From Closterium sp. Naga37s-1 (lineage: Eukaryota > Streptophyta > Zygnematophyceae > Desmidiales > Closteriaceae), in contig CANJKZ010000116.1 of assembly GCA_947471745.1 (NCBI GenBank), positions 248,001 to 312,000 on the forward strand: a stretch of 64,000 nucleotides of DNA. The letters are read 5' to 3'. Under the pieces are notes generated by a model. It ran no database searches, was not told the origin of the DNA, and saw only the letters and a list, made by a program, of their open reading frames with translations. Within the stretch, counting starts at the first letter, position 1. Each line of letters opens with the position of its first letter. Shown here piece after piece: positions 30,429-39,651 of the stretch. The translations under genes were made by a program, and so were the position numbers.

Positions 30429-32156
30429 CTAGACATCAACAACCTGACCCTTGCTGCGCAAGGGGAAGACCGTGGTGTACCGCGTGTAGTCGTCAACTAC
30501 CAGCAGAAAGTAGCGCTCGCGGCCCTGTCCAATGACGCGGGCTGGGCCCCACACGTCCATCTGGAGAGTCTGCAGGGGAGCAGTCATCGGGGGAAACGCG
30601 GAGGAGTGAGGAGCGGCGCGCTGCCGCCCCTCGACGCAAGGGAGGCAGGGCGGGGCAGGCGAGGGCGGGAGGGGAGGCAGAGATCTGGGAAGACCAGAGA
30701 CAAGAAGACGAGAGTGCATGCCACGAAGGCGAGGCAGGGAGGGGTTACCCAGGCGGTGGTGCCACAGAAGACTCAGGTGCGACAGGAGGCGACACGAGCA
30801 AGAGGCGGCTACCTGACCAGACGCGGACACCTGAGCAGAGGCAGCTACCAGAGAAGACTCAGTAGCGAGTGTGTACAGACTCGACCCTGGCCGATGAGTG
30901 AACGTGGCCAGGTGACGCCCCGTCCGTGTGCACGTGCAGATCGACACACGCTGACCCCCAGGAGTGGTGGTAGTGACCATCGCATCCTGGAGGGCAGCGG
31001 TACTCACCAAGTTCGTAGAGAACGAGGGGAGGTGAAGACCTGACAGTGAGCCGGATGGAACCGCCGGACACGGGAGGACAGTGGAGGAACGGGCCACGAC
31101 CGGTCCCCCGGAGGGGTCAGCCAGTCTGACCGGGACAGGTGCAGGAAGAGAAGTGAGGGTGGTGCTGTCACGAAAGAAACAGCGCGAGGTGCCGGAGTCC
31201 AACGTGAAAGTGTGCAAGGCCTCAGCAGGCGTAGTACCAGGGAGAGTACCAGACTCACTAGCACCTAGAGCAGCAGCGGCTATACCTGGGTCAGGCGGCA
31301 CACACCGGTAACAGTCACCCTCAGCACTAACAGACAAAGCATGCATAGCAGAAAGAATAGCATCAAAGTCTACGTCAAAGATAGCAATCCTAGACTTAAG
31401 CAGATCTGCCCAGCGAGGGAGCTCGACGTCGTCACCAAACTCAGCACGCCAAGCGTCGTCGAGGCGGGAGAAGCAGCGATGCTGAGTGTGGAGCCGCCCG
31501 CAAGTCTGACCAGCACGGTCACCCGTGCGAATGACATACAGGCAACTACCCCCAGACGCCCCACGCAGAAACCACTCACGAAGCTGCTGGGGAGACGGGG
31601 TCTCGCTCCGACGCTGCTGCTGCTGACGCTGGCCACCCCCAGAACCGACACGCCGAGCGCCAGTCCCACCGCTACCAGTCCCACCGCCTCCACTGCCGCC
31701 ACTCCCACCGCTGCCTCCACCACCGCCACCAGAGCCCCCACTCCCGCCAACAGTCCCACCGCCGCCACCACCTCCACTGCTGCCCCCACCACCACTCCCG
31801 CTGCCACCTTCACCACCGCCGTTGCCACCTCCACCACCCCGGCCACCCTTGCCCTTGCTGCTGCGGCACTTCGCACTAGCAGAAGCAGCCCCGACGTCCT
31901 CAGGAACAGAGACGTCTGCAGCAGCAGCAGAGGCGTAGGAGGGGGCAAGGGGGGAGGGGGAACACCCCTCAAAGAAGGGCGGGCGCGGAGTGCCACGAGC
32001 AACACCTACAGCAACAGCACTAGTCTCAGGTGCGAGGAGATGCTGCTCGAGGAGGTCAACAGTGAGGGAGGTGGGGTCAAGAGAGAGGAAGTGGTCCCTG
32101 ACAGAGCGAAGAGAGTCAGGGAGGCGGGTGACGATAAAGTAGAGAGTGATGTACAT
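30429..32156 (-). pseudogene. element C gag C-terminal half, retropepsin, integrase N-terminus
   Basis: 575 open codons: MYITLYFIVTRLPDSLRSVR, FFEGCSPSPLAPSYASAA, KCRSSKGKGGRGGGG and Gly tract, SPQQLREWFLRGASGGS, knuckle C-X13-C-X3-H-X4-C (CLYVIRTGDRAGQT-C-GRL-H-TQHR-C), SRLDDAWRAEFGDD, FTLDSGTSRCFFRDSTTL (retropepsin; DSGT in place of DSGA), LLWHHRLGNPSLPRLRG (H...H module with one His changed to Asn), CLPCVEG, LQMDVWGPARVIGQGRERYF. It ends in TAG at KGQVVDV. The changed second zinc His suggests the integrase was failing before the stop. Confidence 0.85.
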
Positions 32157-32627
32157 CGGGGGCGGGTTCCTGTCAAGGAACTCAGCAGGAACGGCAGCGC
32201 GGTAGCGAGCATCACTTGCACGAAGGTGGGAAACCAGGTCCTCGACTGTGGTAAAGGCGGACAGCTTGGGGAACAGGTAGGGCAGAAGGAGGCGGCCTAG
32301 AGCAGCAGTGGTAGGGGAGGAGTAGCGAGCGACTGCAGCGTCGTACAGTGCCTGCGCCGTCCTGTGCTGTCCAAAGTGAGCGCATTCAGCTAATGGCAGG
32401 TGGTTGCGAATGGCTAAGCGGGCAGCAGCGTCACGAGTAAGCCACTGTGAGTGAGTCGAACTGTCAGTTGTGGCGGGAGGGGCAGTAGCAGCGCCTGACG
32501 CTAGGTCAAACAGCGAGACACTGTCCTTAGAATCGCTCAGTAGGTACAGCTGCAGGTCGTCTAGCTACGTGTCAAACTGAACCGGTTTGCCCTCATGATC
32601 AAACGTGAGAACCCGAAGCGAAGCCAT
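32157..32627 (-). pseudogene. element C gag N-terminal domain
   Basis: MASLRVLTFDHEGKPVQFDT from 32627, then TAG (32565-32567) where the family has Trp, then LDDLQLYLLSDSKDSVSLFD, QWLTRDAAARLAIRNHLPLA, HFGQHRTAQALYDAAVARYS, LLLPYLFPKLSAF continuing in frame into 30429-32156. One nonsense mutation is the only break. Confidence 0.8.
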
Positions 32628-33800
32628 AGCTGTGCAGCACGCAGGATAGCAGTAGCAACAGTAGTAGTAGCAGTAGCAGCTGTAGCAGTAGCAACAGTGA
32701 CAGTGGGGCAAGGGGCCGATGGGGCCGGGCGCGGGGCTAAGGGTCGACAGGGGGCCGGGCGCGGGCTAGGGACGGGGCCGGGCGTGGGCTAGGAGTCGTT
32801 GTGGGGGCCGGGCGCGGGCTAGGGACGGGGCCGGGTGCGGGGTTAGGGGCCGACAGGGGGCCGGGCGCAGGCTAGGGTTCGTCGTAGGGGCCAGGCGCGG
32901 GCTAGGGACGGGGCCGGGCTCGAGGCTAGGGGCCAACGTGGGGGCCGGGCGCGGGCTAGGGACGGGGCCGGGCGCGGGCTAGGTACGGGGCCGGGCGCTG
33001 GGCTAGGGACGAGGCCGGGCATGGGGCTAAGGGCCGACGGGGCCGGGCGCGGGCTAGGGACGGGGCCGGGCGCGGGGCAAGGGGCCAACGGGGCCGGGCG
33101 CGGGCTAGGGACGGGGCCGGGCGCTGGGCTAGGAACGGGGCCGGGCGCAGGCTAGGGGTCGTCGTGGGGGCCAGGCGCGGGCTAGGGACGGGGCCGGGCG
33201 CGGGCTAGGGAAGGGGCCGGGTGCGGGCTAGGGGTCGTCGTGGGGGCCAGGCACGGGCTAGGGACGGGGCCGGGCGCGAGGCTAGGGGCCGACGTGGGGG
33301 CCGGGCGCGGGCTAGGGACGGGGCCGGGCGCGGGCTAGGTATGGGGTCGGGCGGTGGGCTAGGGACGAGGCCGGGCGCGGGGCTAAGGGCCGACGGGCCC
33401 GGGCGCGGGCTAGGAACGGGGCCGGGCGCGGGGCTAGGGGCCGACGGGGCCGGGCGCGGGCTAGGGATGGGGCCGGGCGCTGGGCTAGGGTCGACGGGCC
33501 GGGCGCGCGTAGGCTAGGGTCGACGGGCCGCTGGCTAGGGGTCGACGGGCCACGTAGGCTAGGAGCGACGGGCCGGGCACGTAGACTAGGGGCGACGGGC
33601 CGGGCGCGTGTAGGCTAGGGGCGACGGGCCGGGCACGTAGGCTAGGGTCGACGGGCCGGGCGCGCGTAGGCTAGGGTCGACGGGCCGGGCGCGTAGGCTA
33701 GGGTCGACGGGCCGGGCGCGTAGGCTAGGGTCGACGGGCCTAGGGTCGACGGGCCTAGGGGGGTACTAGCAGCGTAGCAGGTGGTGGGCCCAAGGAACCT
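32628..33800 (-). repeat. element C leader with GC-rich tandem repeats
   Basis: Repeats of GGGGCCGGGCGCGGGCTAGG type fill 32710-33500, giving way to GGGTCGACGGGCCGGGCGCG units to 33760. At 33777-33802 GCAGGT and ACCTGC flank 14 bases holding the self-complementary GGGCCC. Non-coding. Confidence 0.85.
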
Positions 33801-33812
33801 GCTCTGATACCA
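33801..33812 (-). promoter_or_regulatory. element C primer-binding site
   Basis: TGGTATCAGAGC on the element strand, intact, abutting the 5' LTR. Confidence 0.92.
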
Positions 33813-33944
33813 TATCAAAGTAACGAACGAGAATGAATGAACTATTAAACAGCTGGGTACAAGTACTAACCCTAATTGGGTTGTCCCCCTTATGGGCTAC
33901 CCCACTACAGCCTACACAAATGTATAAGCTAAAATGTTCTGACA
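33813..33944 (-). repeat. element C 5' LTR
   Basis: Pair of 19146-19277 with 5 differences; followed by CCTAG. Confidence 0.95.
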
Positions 33945-33949
33945 CCTAG

Positions 33950-34532
33950 GCCCCGGTGCGACCCGTCGACCCCTAGGCCCCGCCCCCCCCGTCGACACCT
34001 AGGCCAGGCCCGCCCGTCGACCCCTAGGACCTGGCCCGCCCGTCGCCCCTAGGCCCCGGCGCGACCCGTCGATCCCTACGCCCGGCGCGCCCCGTCGACC
34101 CCTAGACCCCGGCCCCCCGTCAACACCTACGCCCGGCGCGACCCGTCGACCCCTAGGCCCCGGCCCCACCACGTCGACCCCAACGCCCGGCCCGCCCATC
34201 GACCCCTAGGCCCCGGCCCCCCGTCGACTCCTACGCCTGGCGCGCCCCGTCGACCCCTAGGCCCCGGCCCGCCCGTGGCCCCTACGCCTACCTGCCGCCC
34301 CTAGGCCTGCAGGCCGCCCCTAGGCCCGGCCCGCCCGTCGCCCCTACGCCCCGGCCCGACCGCCGCCCCTACAGCCAGCGCGCCGCCCGCTTGAGGCCCG
34401 CCAACACCTCTTGCAGCCCGTGCACTGCCCCTCTTACCGCACGTGCATCGCCCCTTGCAGCCTCCGTGCCGCCCCTTGCAGCCTGAGCACTGCTCTCTCG
34501 CAACCTGCTAGCTGCCCCTCTCCTCTGCTGCT
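33950..34532 (+). repeat. element D leader, second part
   Basis: Continues the CGTCGACCCCTAGGCCCCGG repeats of 18633-19140 to about 34390, then a shorter Cys/Pro-like non-coding stretch up to the gag ATG. Confidence 0.85.
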
Positions 34533-35567
34533 ATGGCTTCTCTTCACGTCCTCGCTTTTGATCCTGAGGGCCGCCCTATCAAGTTTGACACGTGGCTCGA
34601 TGACCTGCAGCTATACCTACTGAGCGACTCTACGGACAGTGTTTTGTTGTTTGACCACATGTCTGGCGCCGCTCCCGCCCCTCCCACCACAGCTGACAGT
34701 GCGACTCGCTCACAGTGGCTAACTCGCGACGCTGCTGCCCCCTTAGCCATTCGCAACCACCTGCCGTTTGCCGAATGCGCTCACTTCGGACAGCACAGGA
34801 CAGCACAGGCACTGTACGACGCTGTCGTCGCTCGCTACTCCTCGCCTGCCACTGCTGCTCTAGGCCGCCTTCTACTGCCCTACCTGTTCCCCGAGCTGTC
34901 CGCCTTTGCAACTGTAGAGGACCTAGTTTCCCACCTTCCCACTAGCGACGCTCACTACCGCGCTGCCGCCCAAGCTGAGATCCTTGACAGGAACCAGCCC
35001 CCAATGTTCATCACTCTCTACTCTATCGTCACCCGCCTCCCTGACTCTCTTCGCTCAGTCAGGGACCACTTCCTCGACCCCACAGTCCTCACTATTGACC
35101 TACTCGAGCAGCACCTCCTCGCAGCTGATACTAGTGTAGTGGCTGTAGGTGCTGCTCGTGGCACTCCGCGCACACCCTTCTTTGAGGGGTGTTCCCCCTC
35201 CCCCCTTGCCCCCTCCTACGCCTCCGCTGCTGCTGTCGACGTCCCTAGTGCTGAGGACGTTGGGGCTGCTTCTGCTAGTGCAAAGCGCCACAGCAGCAAG
35301 GGCAAGGGTGGCACGGGTGGTGGCGGTGGCAGCGGGAGTGGTGCTGGGGGCAGCAGTGGAGGTGGTGGAGGCAGTGGAGGTGGTGGTAGGGGTGGGAGTG
35401 GTGGCGGGAGTGGGGGCTTTGGTGGCGGCGGTGGAGGCAGCGGTGGGAGTGGCGGTAGTGGCAGCGGTGGGAGTGGTGGCGGTAGGACTGGAGCTCAGCG
35501 TCGAGGTTTTCGAGGAGGCCTGAGGCTGCGGCAGCAGCGTCGGAGCGAGACCCCGTCATGGGGGTAG
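34533..35567 (+). CDS. element D gag
   Basis: 344 codons, open. MASLHVLAFDPEGRPIKFDT, WLDDLQLYLLSDSTDSVLLF, QWLTRDAAAPLAIRNHLPF, HFGQHRTAQALYDAVVARYS, LLLPYLFPELSAF, MFITLYSIVTRLPDSL, IDLLEQHLLAADTSVVAVGA, then KRHSSKGKGGTGGGG and a long Gly/Ser tract. It would form the particle shell. The frame ends soon after RSETPS because the family block QQLREWF is missing, and the knuckle lies downstream in pieces. Copia gag of UBN2 type. Confidence 0.8.
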   Translation: MASLHVLAFDPEGRPIKFDTWLDDLQLYLLSDSTDSVLLFDHMSGAAPAPPTTADSATRSQWLTRDAAAPLAIRNHLPFAECAHFGQHRTAQALYDAVVARYSSPATAALGRLLLPYLFPELSAFATVEDLVSHLPTSDAHYRAAAQAEILDRNQPPMFITLYSIVTRLPDSLRSVRDHFLDPTVLTIDLLEQHLLAADTSVVAVGAARGTPRTPFFEGCSPSPLAPSYASAAAVDVPSAEDVGAASASAKRHSSKGKGGTGGGGGSGSGAGGSSGGGGGSGGGGRGGSGGGSGGFGGGGGGSGGSGGSGSGGSGGGRTGAQRRGFRGGLRLRQQRRSETPSWG

Positions 35568-35884
35568 TGGTAGCTACCCGTATGTCATTCGCATGGGTGA
35601 CCGTGCTGGTCAGACATGCGGGAAGCCTCACACTCAACACCACTGCTTCTCCCGCCTCGACGACGCTTGGCGCGCTGAGTTTGGTGACGAGGTCGAGCGC
35701 CCCCACTGGGCAGAGCTGCTTAGGTCTGGAGTTGCTTTCTTTATGCTATGTATGCTTTGTCTGTTAGTGCTGAGGGTGACTGCTACCGCTGTGTGCCGCC
35801 TGACCCAGGTATAGAGGCTGCTGCTCTAGGTGCTAGTGAGTCTTCTCTCCCTGGTACTGCGCCTGCTGAGGCCTTGCACACCTT
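35568..35884 (+). pseudogene. element D knuckle remnant and deletion junction
   Basis: Reads YPYVIRMGDRAGQTCGKPHT (first Cys of the knuckle is Tyr), SRLDDAWRAEFGDEVERPHW, a frameshift near 35740, and MYALSVSAEGDCYRCVPPDP up to EALHT. At about 35880 the sequence jumps directly to the RT N-terminal linker (RAASPTVSRLLATV). The retropepsin and whole integrase, about 2.4 kb in element F, are gone. Confidence 0.8.
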
Positions 35885-36954
35885 GTGCGTGCTGCCAGTC
35901 CCACTGTCTCTCGTCTCCTCGCCACTGTTCTCACTGACCCTTCTTTTGAGTCCATTGCTTCGTCTGCCCTCATTGGTGAGCTGCTTGACTTTGCTGCTGC
36001 CTGCCGTCTAGACTACGCCACTGCTCTTGTTGCTGAGTCTGAGTGTGCATGTCTCCCGTCCGTCGGGGGTGAGTGTGCTCTTGGCACGGACGTCCTTGAG
36101 GACAGGCAAGAGGAATATGAGTGTCTTGTACGTCGTTCAACTTCCATGCTGCTTGCCCCTGAGGGAGACCCGGATGCACCAGACATCCCGACCCCGCGCT
36201 CTTACGCAGAGGCGATTACGGGTCCTTACTCCTCTCAGTGGCAGGCAGCCATGGATGCCGAGATGGCATCCTGGAAGTCCACAGGCACTTATGTCGACGC
36301 AGTTCCCCCGTCTCGGGCGAACATAGTCGATGGCATGTGGATTTTGAGGGTGAAGCGGACGCCAGGTTCTTCGCCTGCCTTCAAGGCGCGTTACGTTGCT
36401 CGAGGCTTCAGTCAGCGACAAGGGGTTGACTACTTCCAGACCTACTCCCCCACCCCGAAGATGACCACACTTTGGGTGTTGCTGCACGTTCCTGCTCAGC
36501 GTGATTACGACTTGCACTCTCTGGACTTCAGTACAGCTTTCTTGCAGGGCAGCCTGCACGAGGAGATCTGGCTTCATTGGGTCGTTTCCTGGATTCATTG
36601 GGTCGTTTCCTGTAGGTACCCAGTGGAGCCTTCGGCGGCCAGTCTACGGTCTCCGCTAGGCGCCTCGCGCGTGGCACGATACGCTGAGGACTACACTTGC
36701 GGCTCTTGGGTTTGCTCCTTCTACTGCTCACCCGTCGCTGTTTCTACGCACCGACACCTCGCTGCCACCGTTCTACGTCCTGGTCTACGTCGACAACCTC
36801 GTCTTTGCCACTGCTGACACTGAGGCACTGACCCTTGTGAAGTCGGAGCTGCAGAAGAGACACACATGCACTGACCTGGGTGAATTGCGCAGCTATCTTG
36901 GCTTGCAGATCACCCGGGACAGAGCACGGCGCACCATCACCCTGACTTAGTCAC
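35885..36954 (+). pseudogene. element D reverse transcriptase
   Basis: In frame from 35885: AASPTVSRLLATVLTDPSFE, GGECALGTDVLEDRQEEYEC, PRSYAEAITGPYSSQWQAAM, MWILRVKRTPGS, VARGFSQRQGVDYFQTY, LHSLDFSTAFLQGSLHEEIW. At 36572-36611 a 19-bp segment (TTCATTGGGTCGTTTCCTG) is tandemly duplicated, replacing part of the RPPGF block and shifting the frame. The catalytic region in the following frame reads LVYVDNLVFATAD, the same YVDN seen in C. The frame closes at a TAG in TLT-SQMVHQVL (36949). Confidence 0.85.
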
Positions 36955-37760
36955 AGATGGTGCACCAGGTCCTTCAGCGCTTCGGTTTCGAGTTCTCCTC
37001 GCCACAGCCCACTCCTCCGTCTACCGGCCAATCGCTCTCAGCTCCACCTTTGGACAAGTCCGTAGAGCCGAGTGGTCCATACCCAGAGCTTGTGGGTTGC
37101 CTCATGTACTTTATGACGTGCACACGACCTGACCTCGCGTACCCTGTCAGCCTTCTGGCTCGCTACGTGGCTCCCGGTAGGCAGCAAAAGGTGCACTGGG
37201 ATGCTGCAAAGAGGGTACTGCGTTACTTGTGCAGTACGTCGGGCATGGGGCTCGTGCTTGGAGGACGGGGTCCAGTTGTCCTCACTGGTCACGCAGACGT
37301 TTCTTGGGTTGACGACTTGGCTACGCAGTGGTCGTCACAGGGTTACACCTTCAGCCTCGGTTCTGGCTCTGTTTCCTGGCGGTCTACCCGCTCGTCTTCG
37401 GTTCTCAGCTCCAGTTGTGAGGCTGAGATCTACGCAAGGGGCATGGCTGAACAGGAGCTACGCTGGCTCACCTACCTGCTGACTGACTTGGGAGAGCAGC
37501 CTCGTTCGCCTCCAGTTCTGTACGTAGACAACAAGGCCATGATTGCCTTGTGTCAAGAGCACAGACTAGAGCACCGAACAAAGCACATCGCTCTGCGATA
37601 CTTCCTTGCTCGAGAGTTGCAGTAGTGTGGCCAGCTTCGTCTTGCGTACGTGACCACTAGGGCCAACACTGCTGATATATTCACCAAGGTACTTCCACCT
37701 GGTGATCATCAGCGCTTCTCTACTGTGTTAGGCCTTGTGCCTACTTTGCTCACTGCGTGA
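36955..37760 (+). pseudogene. element D RT thumb and RNase H
   Basis: MVHQVLQRFGFEFSSPQPTP, YPELVGCLMYFMTCTRPDL, HWDAAKRVLRYLCSTSGMG, GHADVSWVDDLATQW (catalytic Asp), SSSCEAEIYARGM (Glu), YVDNKAMIALCQEH (Asp), then TAG at Gln (LARELQ-stop). The remainder GQLRLAYVTTRANTADIFTK continues in frame to about 37760. All three RNase H acidic residues are present. Confidence 0.8.
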
Positions 37761-37987
37761 CTTTGCTTGTACTGTGATCTATATATATACCTGCATGCTT
37801 ACACTTGCTAGGGTATGATAAGTGTATTGTTTGTTCTCTTTTATATAACTTTCCATGTGAACTGGCCTTGTGGCCCTTTGCTTGTGCTCGGACTGTGTGG
37901 TGACTTTGTGATCCACCCTGAGCTTGCTTTGCTTTTCTTGACTGGTCTTGTGACCACTTGTTCTCCCCCACTTTGCCTATGGGGGTG
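37761..37987 (+). other. element D 3' UTR and polypurine tract
   Basis: Contains ATATATATA and the shared 3' UTR. At 37966-37986 CCCCCA-CTTTGCCTA-TGGGGG forms the hairpin holding the polypurine tract directly before the 3' LTR. Confidence 0.85.
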
Positions 37988-38113
37988 TGTCAGAATTTTA
38001 TAGTGCTTATAGTGCTTATAGTGGGGTAGCTCATAAGGGGTACAACCCAATTAGGGTTAGTACTTGTACCCAACTTCTGCTCAATGCATTCATTCTCTTT
38101 CATTCTTCTGCCA
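37988..38113 (+). repeat. element D 3' LTR
   Basis: 126 bp, starts TGTCAGAATTTTATAG, ends TTCTGCCA; pairs with 10774-10808 plus 18482-18578. Flank CTATG follows. Confidence 0.92.
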
Positions 38114-38461
38114 CTATGCGCCGCCCTTCTCGTCGAACACAGAGACATGGATCAGCAGCGGCCAGCGCCATGACGAGACCGGGAACGCCTCGCCTTCTAC
38201 GCGGACAACACGGAAGAGCGACGGCCGCGGCGCGTTTACTGCAAAATCTGTAGAAACTTCAGGCACCTGGCAGATTGATGTAAATTCCGATCTCGCCCTT
38301 GTCAGACCAATCCGAGCACTTGGTCCGGCCGACAAGACGTACGAAATGACATGCGTCAAGTCCAAGGGCACCAACCCCCATCGCGCAACCTGAACCCAGC
38401 GGTTCAGCATCAGCAACAGCAGCCGTAACAGTCTGCTCCAGTCCGCAACTTCATCGGAAAC
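38114..38461 (+). pseudogene. element E gag C-terminus with zinc knuckle
   Basis: Continuation of the gag interrupted at 10773. RRVYCKICRNFRHLAD then TGA then C gives a classical CX2CX4HX4C knuckle with a nonsense codon (38275 region) inside it. A Gln-rich segment with a TAA follows. This knuckle spacing is the usual retroviral one, unlike the D/F family. Confidence 0.65.
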
Positions 38462-39520
38462 ATGACCATGACGAAAACAAGCGGATCACGTCGTCCCCGC
38501 GTGCGCACGCCGTCACCTGAGCCAGCACGCCACCCAATCGGAGCGTTCACGGATAACAATCCGTTCACCACTCGCCACGATTTCAACGACGAAGACGACG
38601 ATCAAGATTGGAACCTTCCAATCCAGCTGCTTGAAAGTCCCCCGCACGTGCCTGATACGCGGGCGGCACCGATCAATTGGATCTCGCGCGAGCAATTTTT
38701 AAAATTCGACACGCTGCACATCGTCACGCCGTGACTGGCGCTGCTCGCACGTGACGACAAGAAGCGCTACAACATCTGGTACCTGGACAGCTGTTGCGGG
38801 CAGCACATGGTCGGATCCGAGCGTTTCATCTCCAACGCCGTCACGACCCCCACAGTCACATACATCACCGTTGCAAACAATACCCGCCTGCGCGCAAACG
38901 CGCAAGGAATTGTGCAGGGAAGCCCCACGCACATCACATTGAATGATGTGCTCATAGTCCAGAACCTGCGCTTCAATCTTCTCTCGGCGTCACAACTTAT
39001 GGATTGCGGAGTCGAGCTCAGCACCGATCTCCGCACTCGCGACATTCTCCTACACTACACATCGGCAAAAAAGGCGCGCCGACAGATCGGACGAGCAAGC
39101 TCCGAGAACGGAGTGTACATGATCGACTTCGATATTCTCAACTGCAGCGGCGACTCAAAGGAGTTAATCGACCTCGTCCCCCTGCGCTTCGAGCACATTC
39201 ATCACTCCGACTAGAAGCATCCCGATGGGAGGCCTTGGGTGCCACATCATCCGCACCCTCGCGAAGTCGCACTGCACTACCCCGGGCCTGATGGCATCTG
39301 CAGGGATTGCCACATGCCGACTGCTTCGACGAGTGCCATTGCCGGACGGGGACTCGCGGCGATCACCGAAGCTGAGCGATTTGCACCACCTAAAGAGGGA
39401 ATGTCGACCATGGAGCTCGAAATCGCGACGCGCAACATTTACGGCACGGAGGAACATCCTCTCCCCGGACATGCATCCCGCCATCTCCAGGGGATCTTGC
39501 GCAGCACAAACATCGGCACC
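38462..39520 (+). pseudogene. element E retropepsin and pre-integrase
   Basis: One frame broken by TGA (38732) and TAG (39212). It has an acidic spacer (HDFNDEDDDQDW), then KKRYNIWYLDSCCGQHMVGS, a retropepsin site in which the usual DSG is DSC. LNDVLIVQNLRFNLLSASQL follows, then the gag pre-integrase segment. The last part (GICRDCHMPTAST) carries a CxxC. The element is then cut by the F 5' LTR at 39521. No integrase or RT of E is present in the window. Confidence 0.65.
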
Positions 39521-39651
39521 TGTCAAACTCATATCTAGCTTACATTGTGTAGGCTGTAGTGAGGTAGCCCATAAGGGGTACAACCCAATTAGGCTTAGTA
39601 CTTGTACCCAACTCTTTGCTAGTTCATTCATTCTCGTTCATTCTTCTGATA
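39521..39651 (+). repeat. element F 5' LTR
   Basis: 131 bp, starts TGTCAAACTCATATC, ends TTCTGATA; aligned over its length with the D and C LTRs, including GGTAGCCCATAAGGGGTACA. Confidence 0.9.

Larger units (their letters stand above)
19146..33944 (-). mobile_element. element C: copia element inserted in the leader of D, carrying B
   Basis: Bounded by 132-bp LTRs (19146-19277 and 33813-33944) that differ at 5 positions, and by CCTAG at 19141-19145 and 33945-33949. Without B it is about 7.4 kb. It has an intact primer site and polypurine tract but stops in gag and integrase, YVDN in the RT, and Glu-to-Lys in the integrase. Confidence 0.95.
10774..38113 (+). mobile_element. element D: copia element inserted in E, carrying A, C and B
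   Basis: D consists of a 5' LTR (10774-10808 plus 18482-18578), primer site 18579, leader (18591-19140 and 33950-34532), gag, a deleted protease-integrase region, RT/RNase H and a 3' LTR (37988-38113). Flanks CAATG (10769-10773) and CTATG (38114-38118) form a target duplication with one mismatch. Its own length without insertions is about 4.9 kb. The LTRs differ at more than ten positions, more than in any nested element, which fits its age. Confidence 0.9.
9890..39520 (+). mobile_element. element E: decayed copia element, platform of the nested stack
   Basis: E is represented by 9890-10773 (gag) and 38114-39520 (gag end, knuckle, retropepsin, pre-integrase). Everything between is later insertions. 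Its protein is not close to that of the D/F family. The 5' LTR is not recognised, and the 3' half is missing because element F begins at 39521 and the right flank of F has been lost. Confidence 0.7.
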
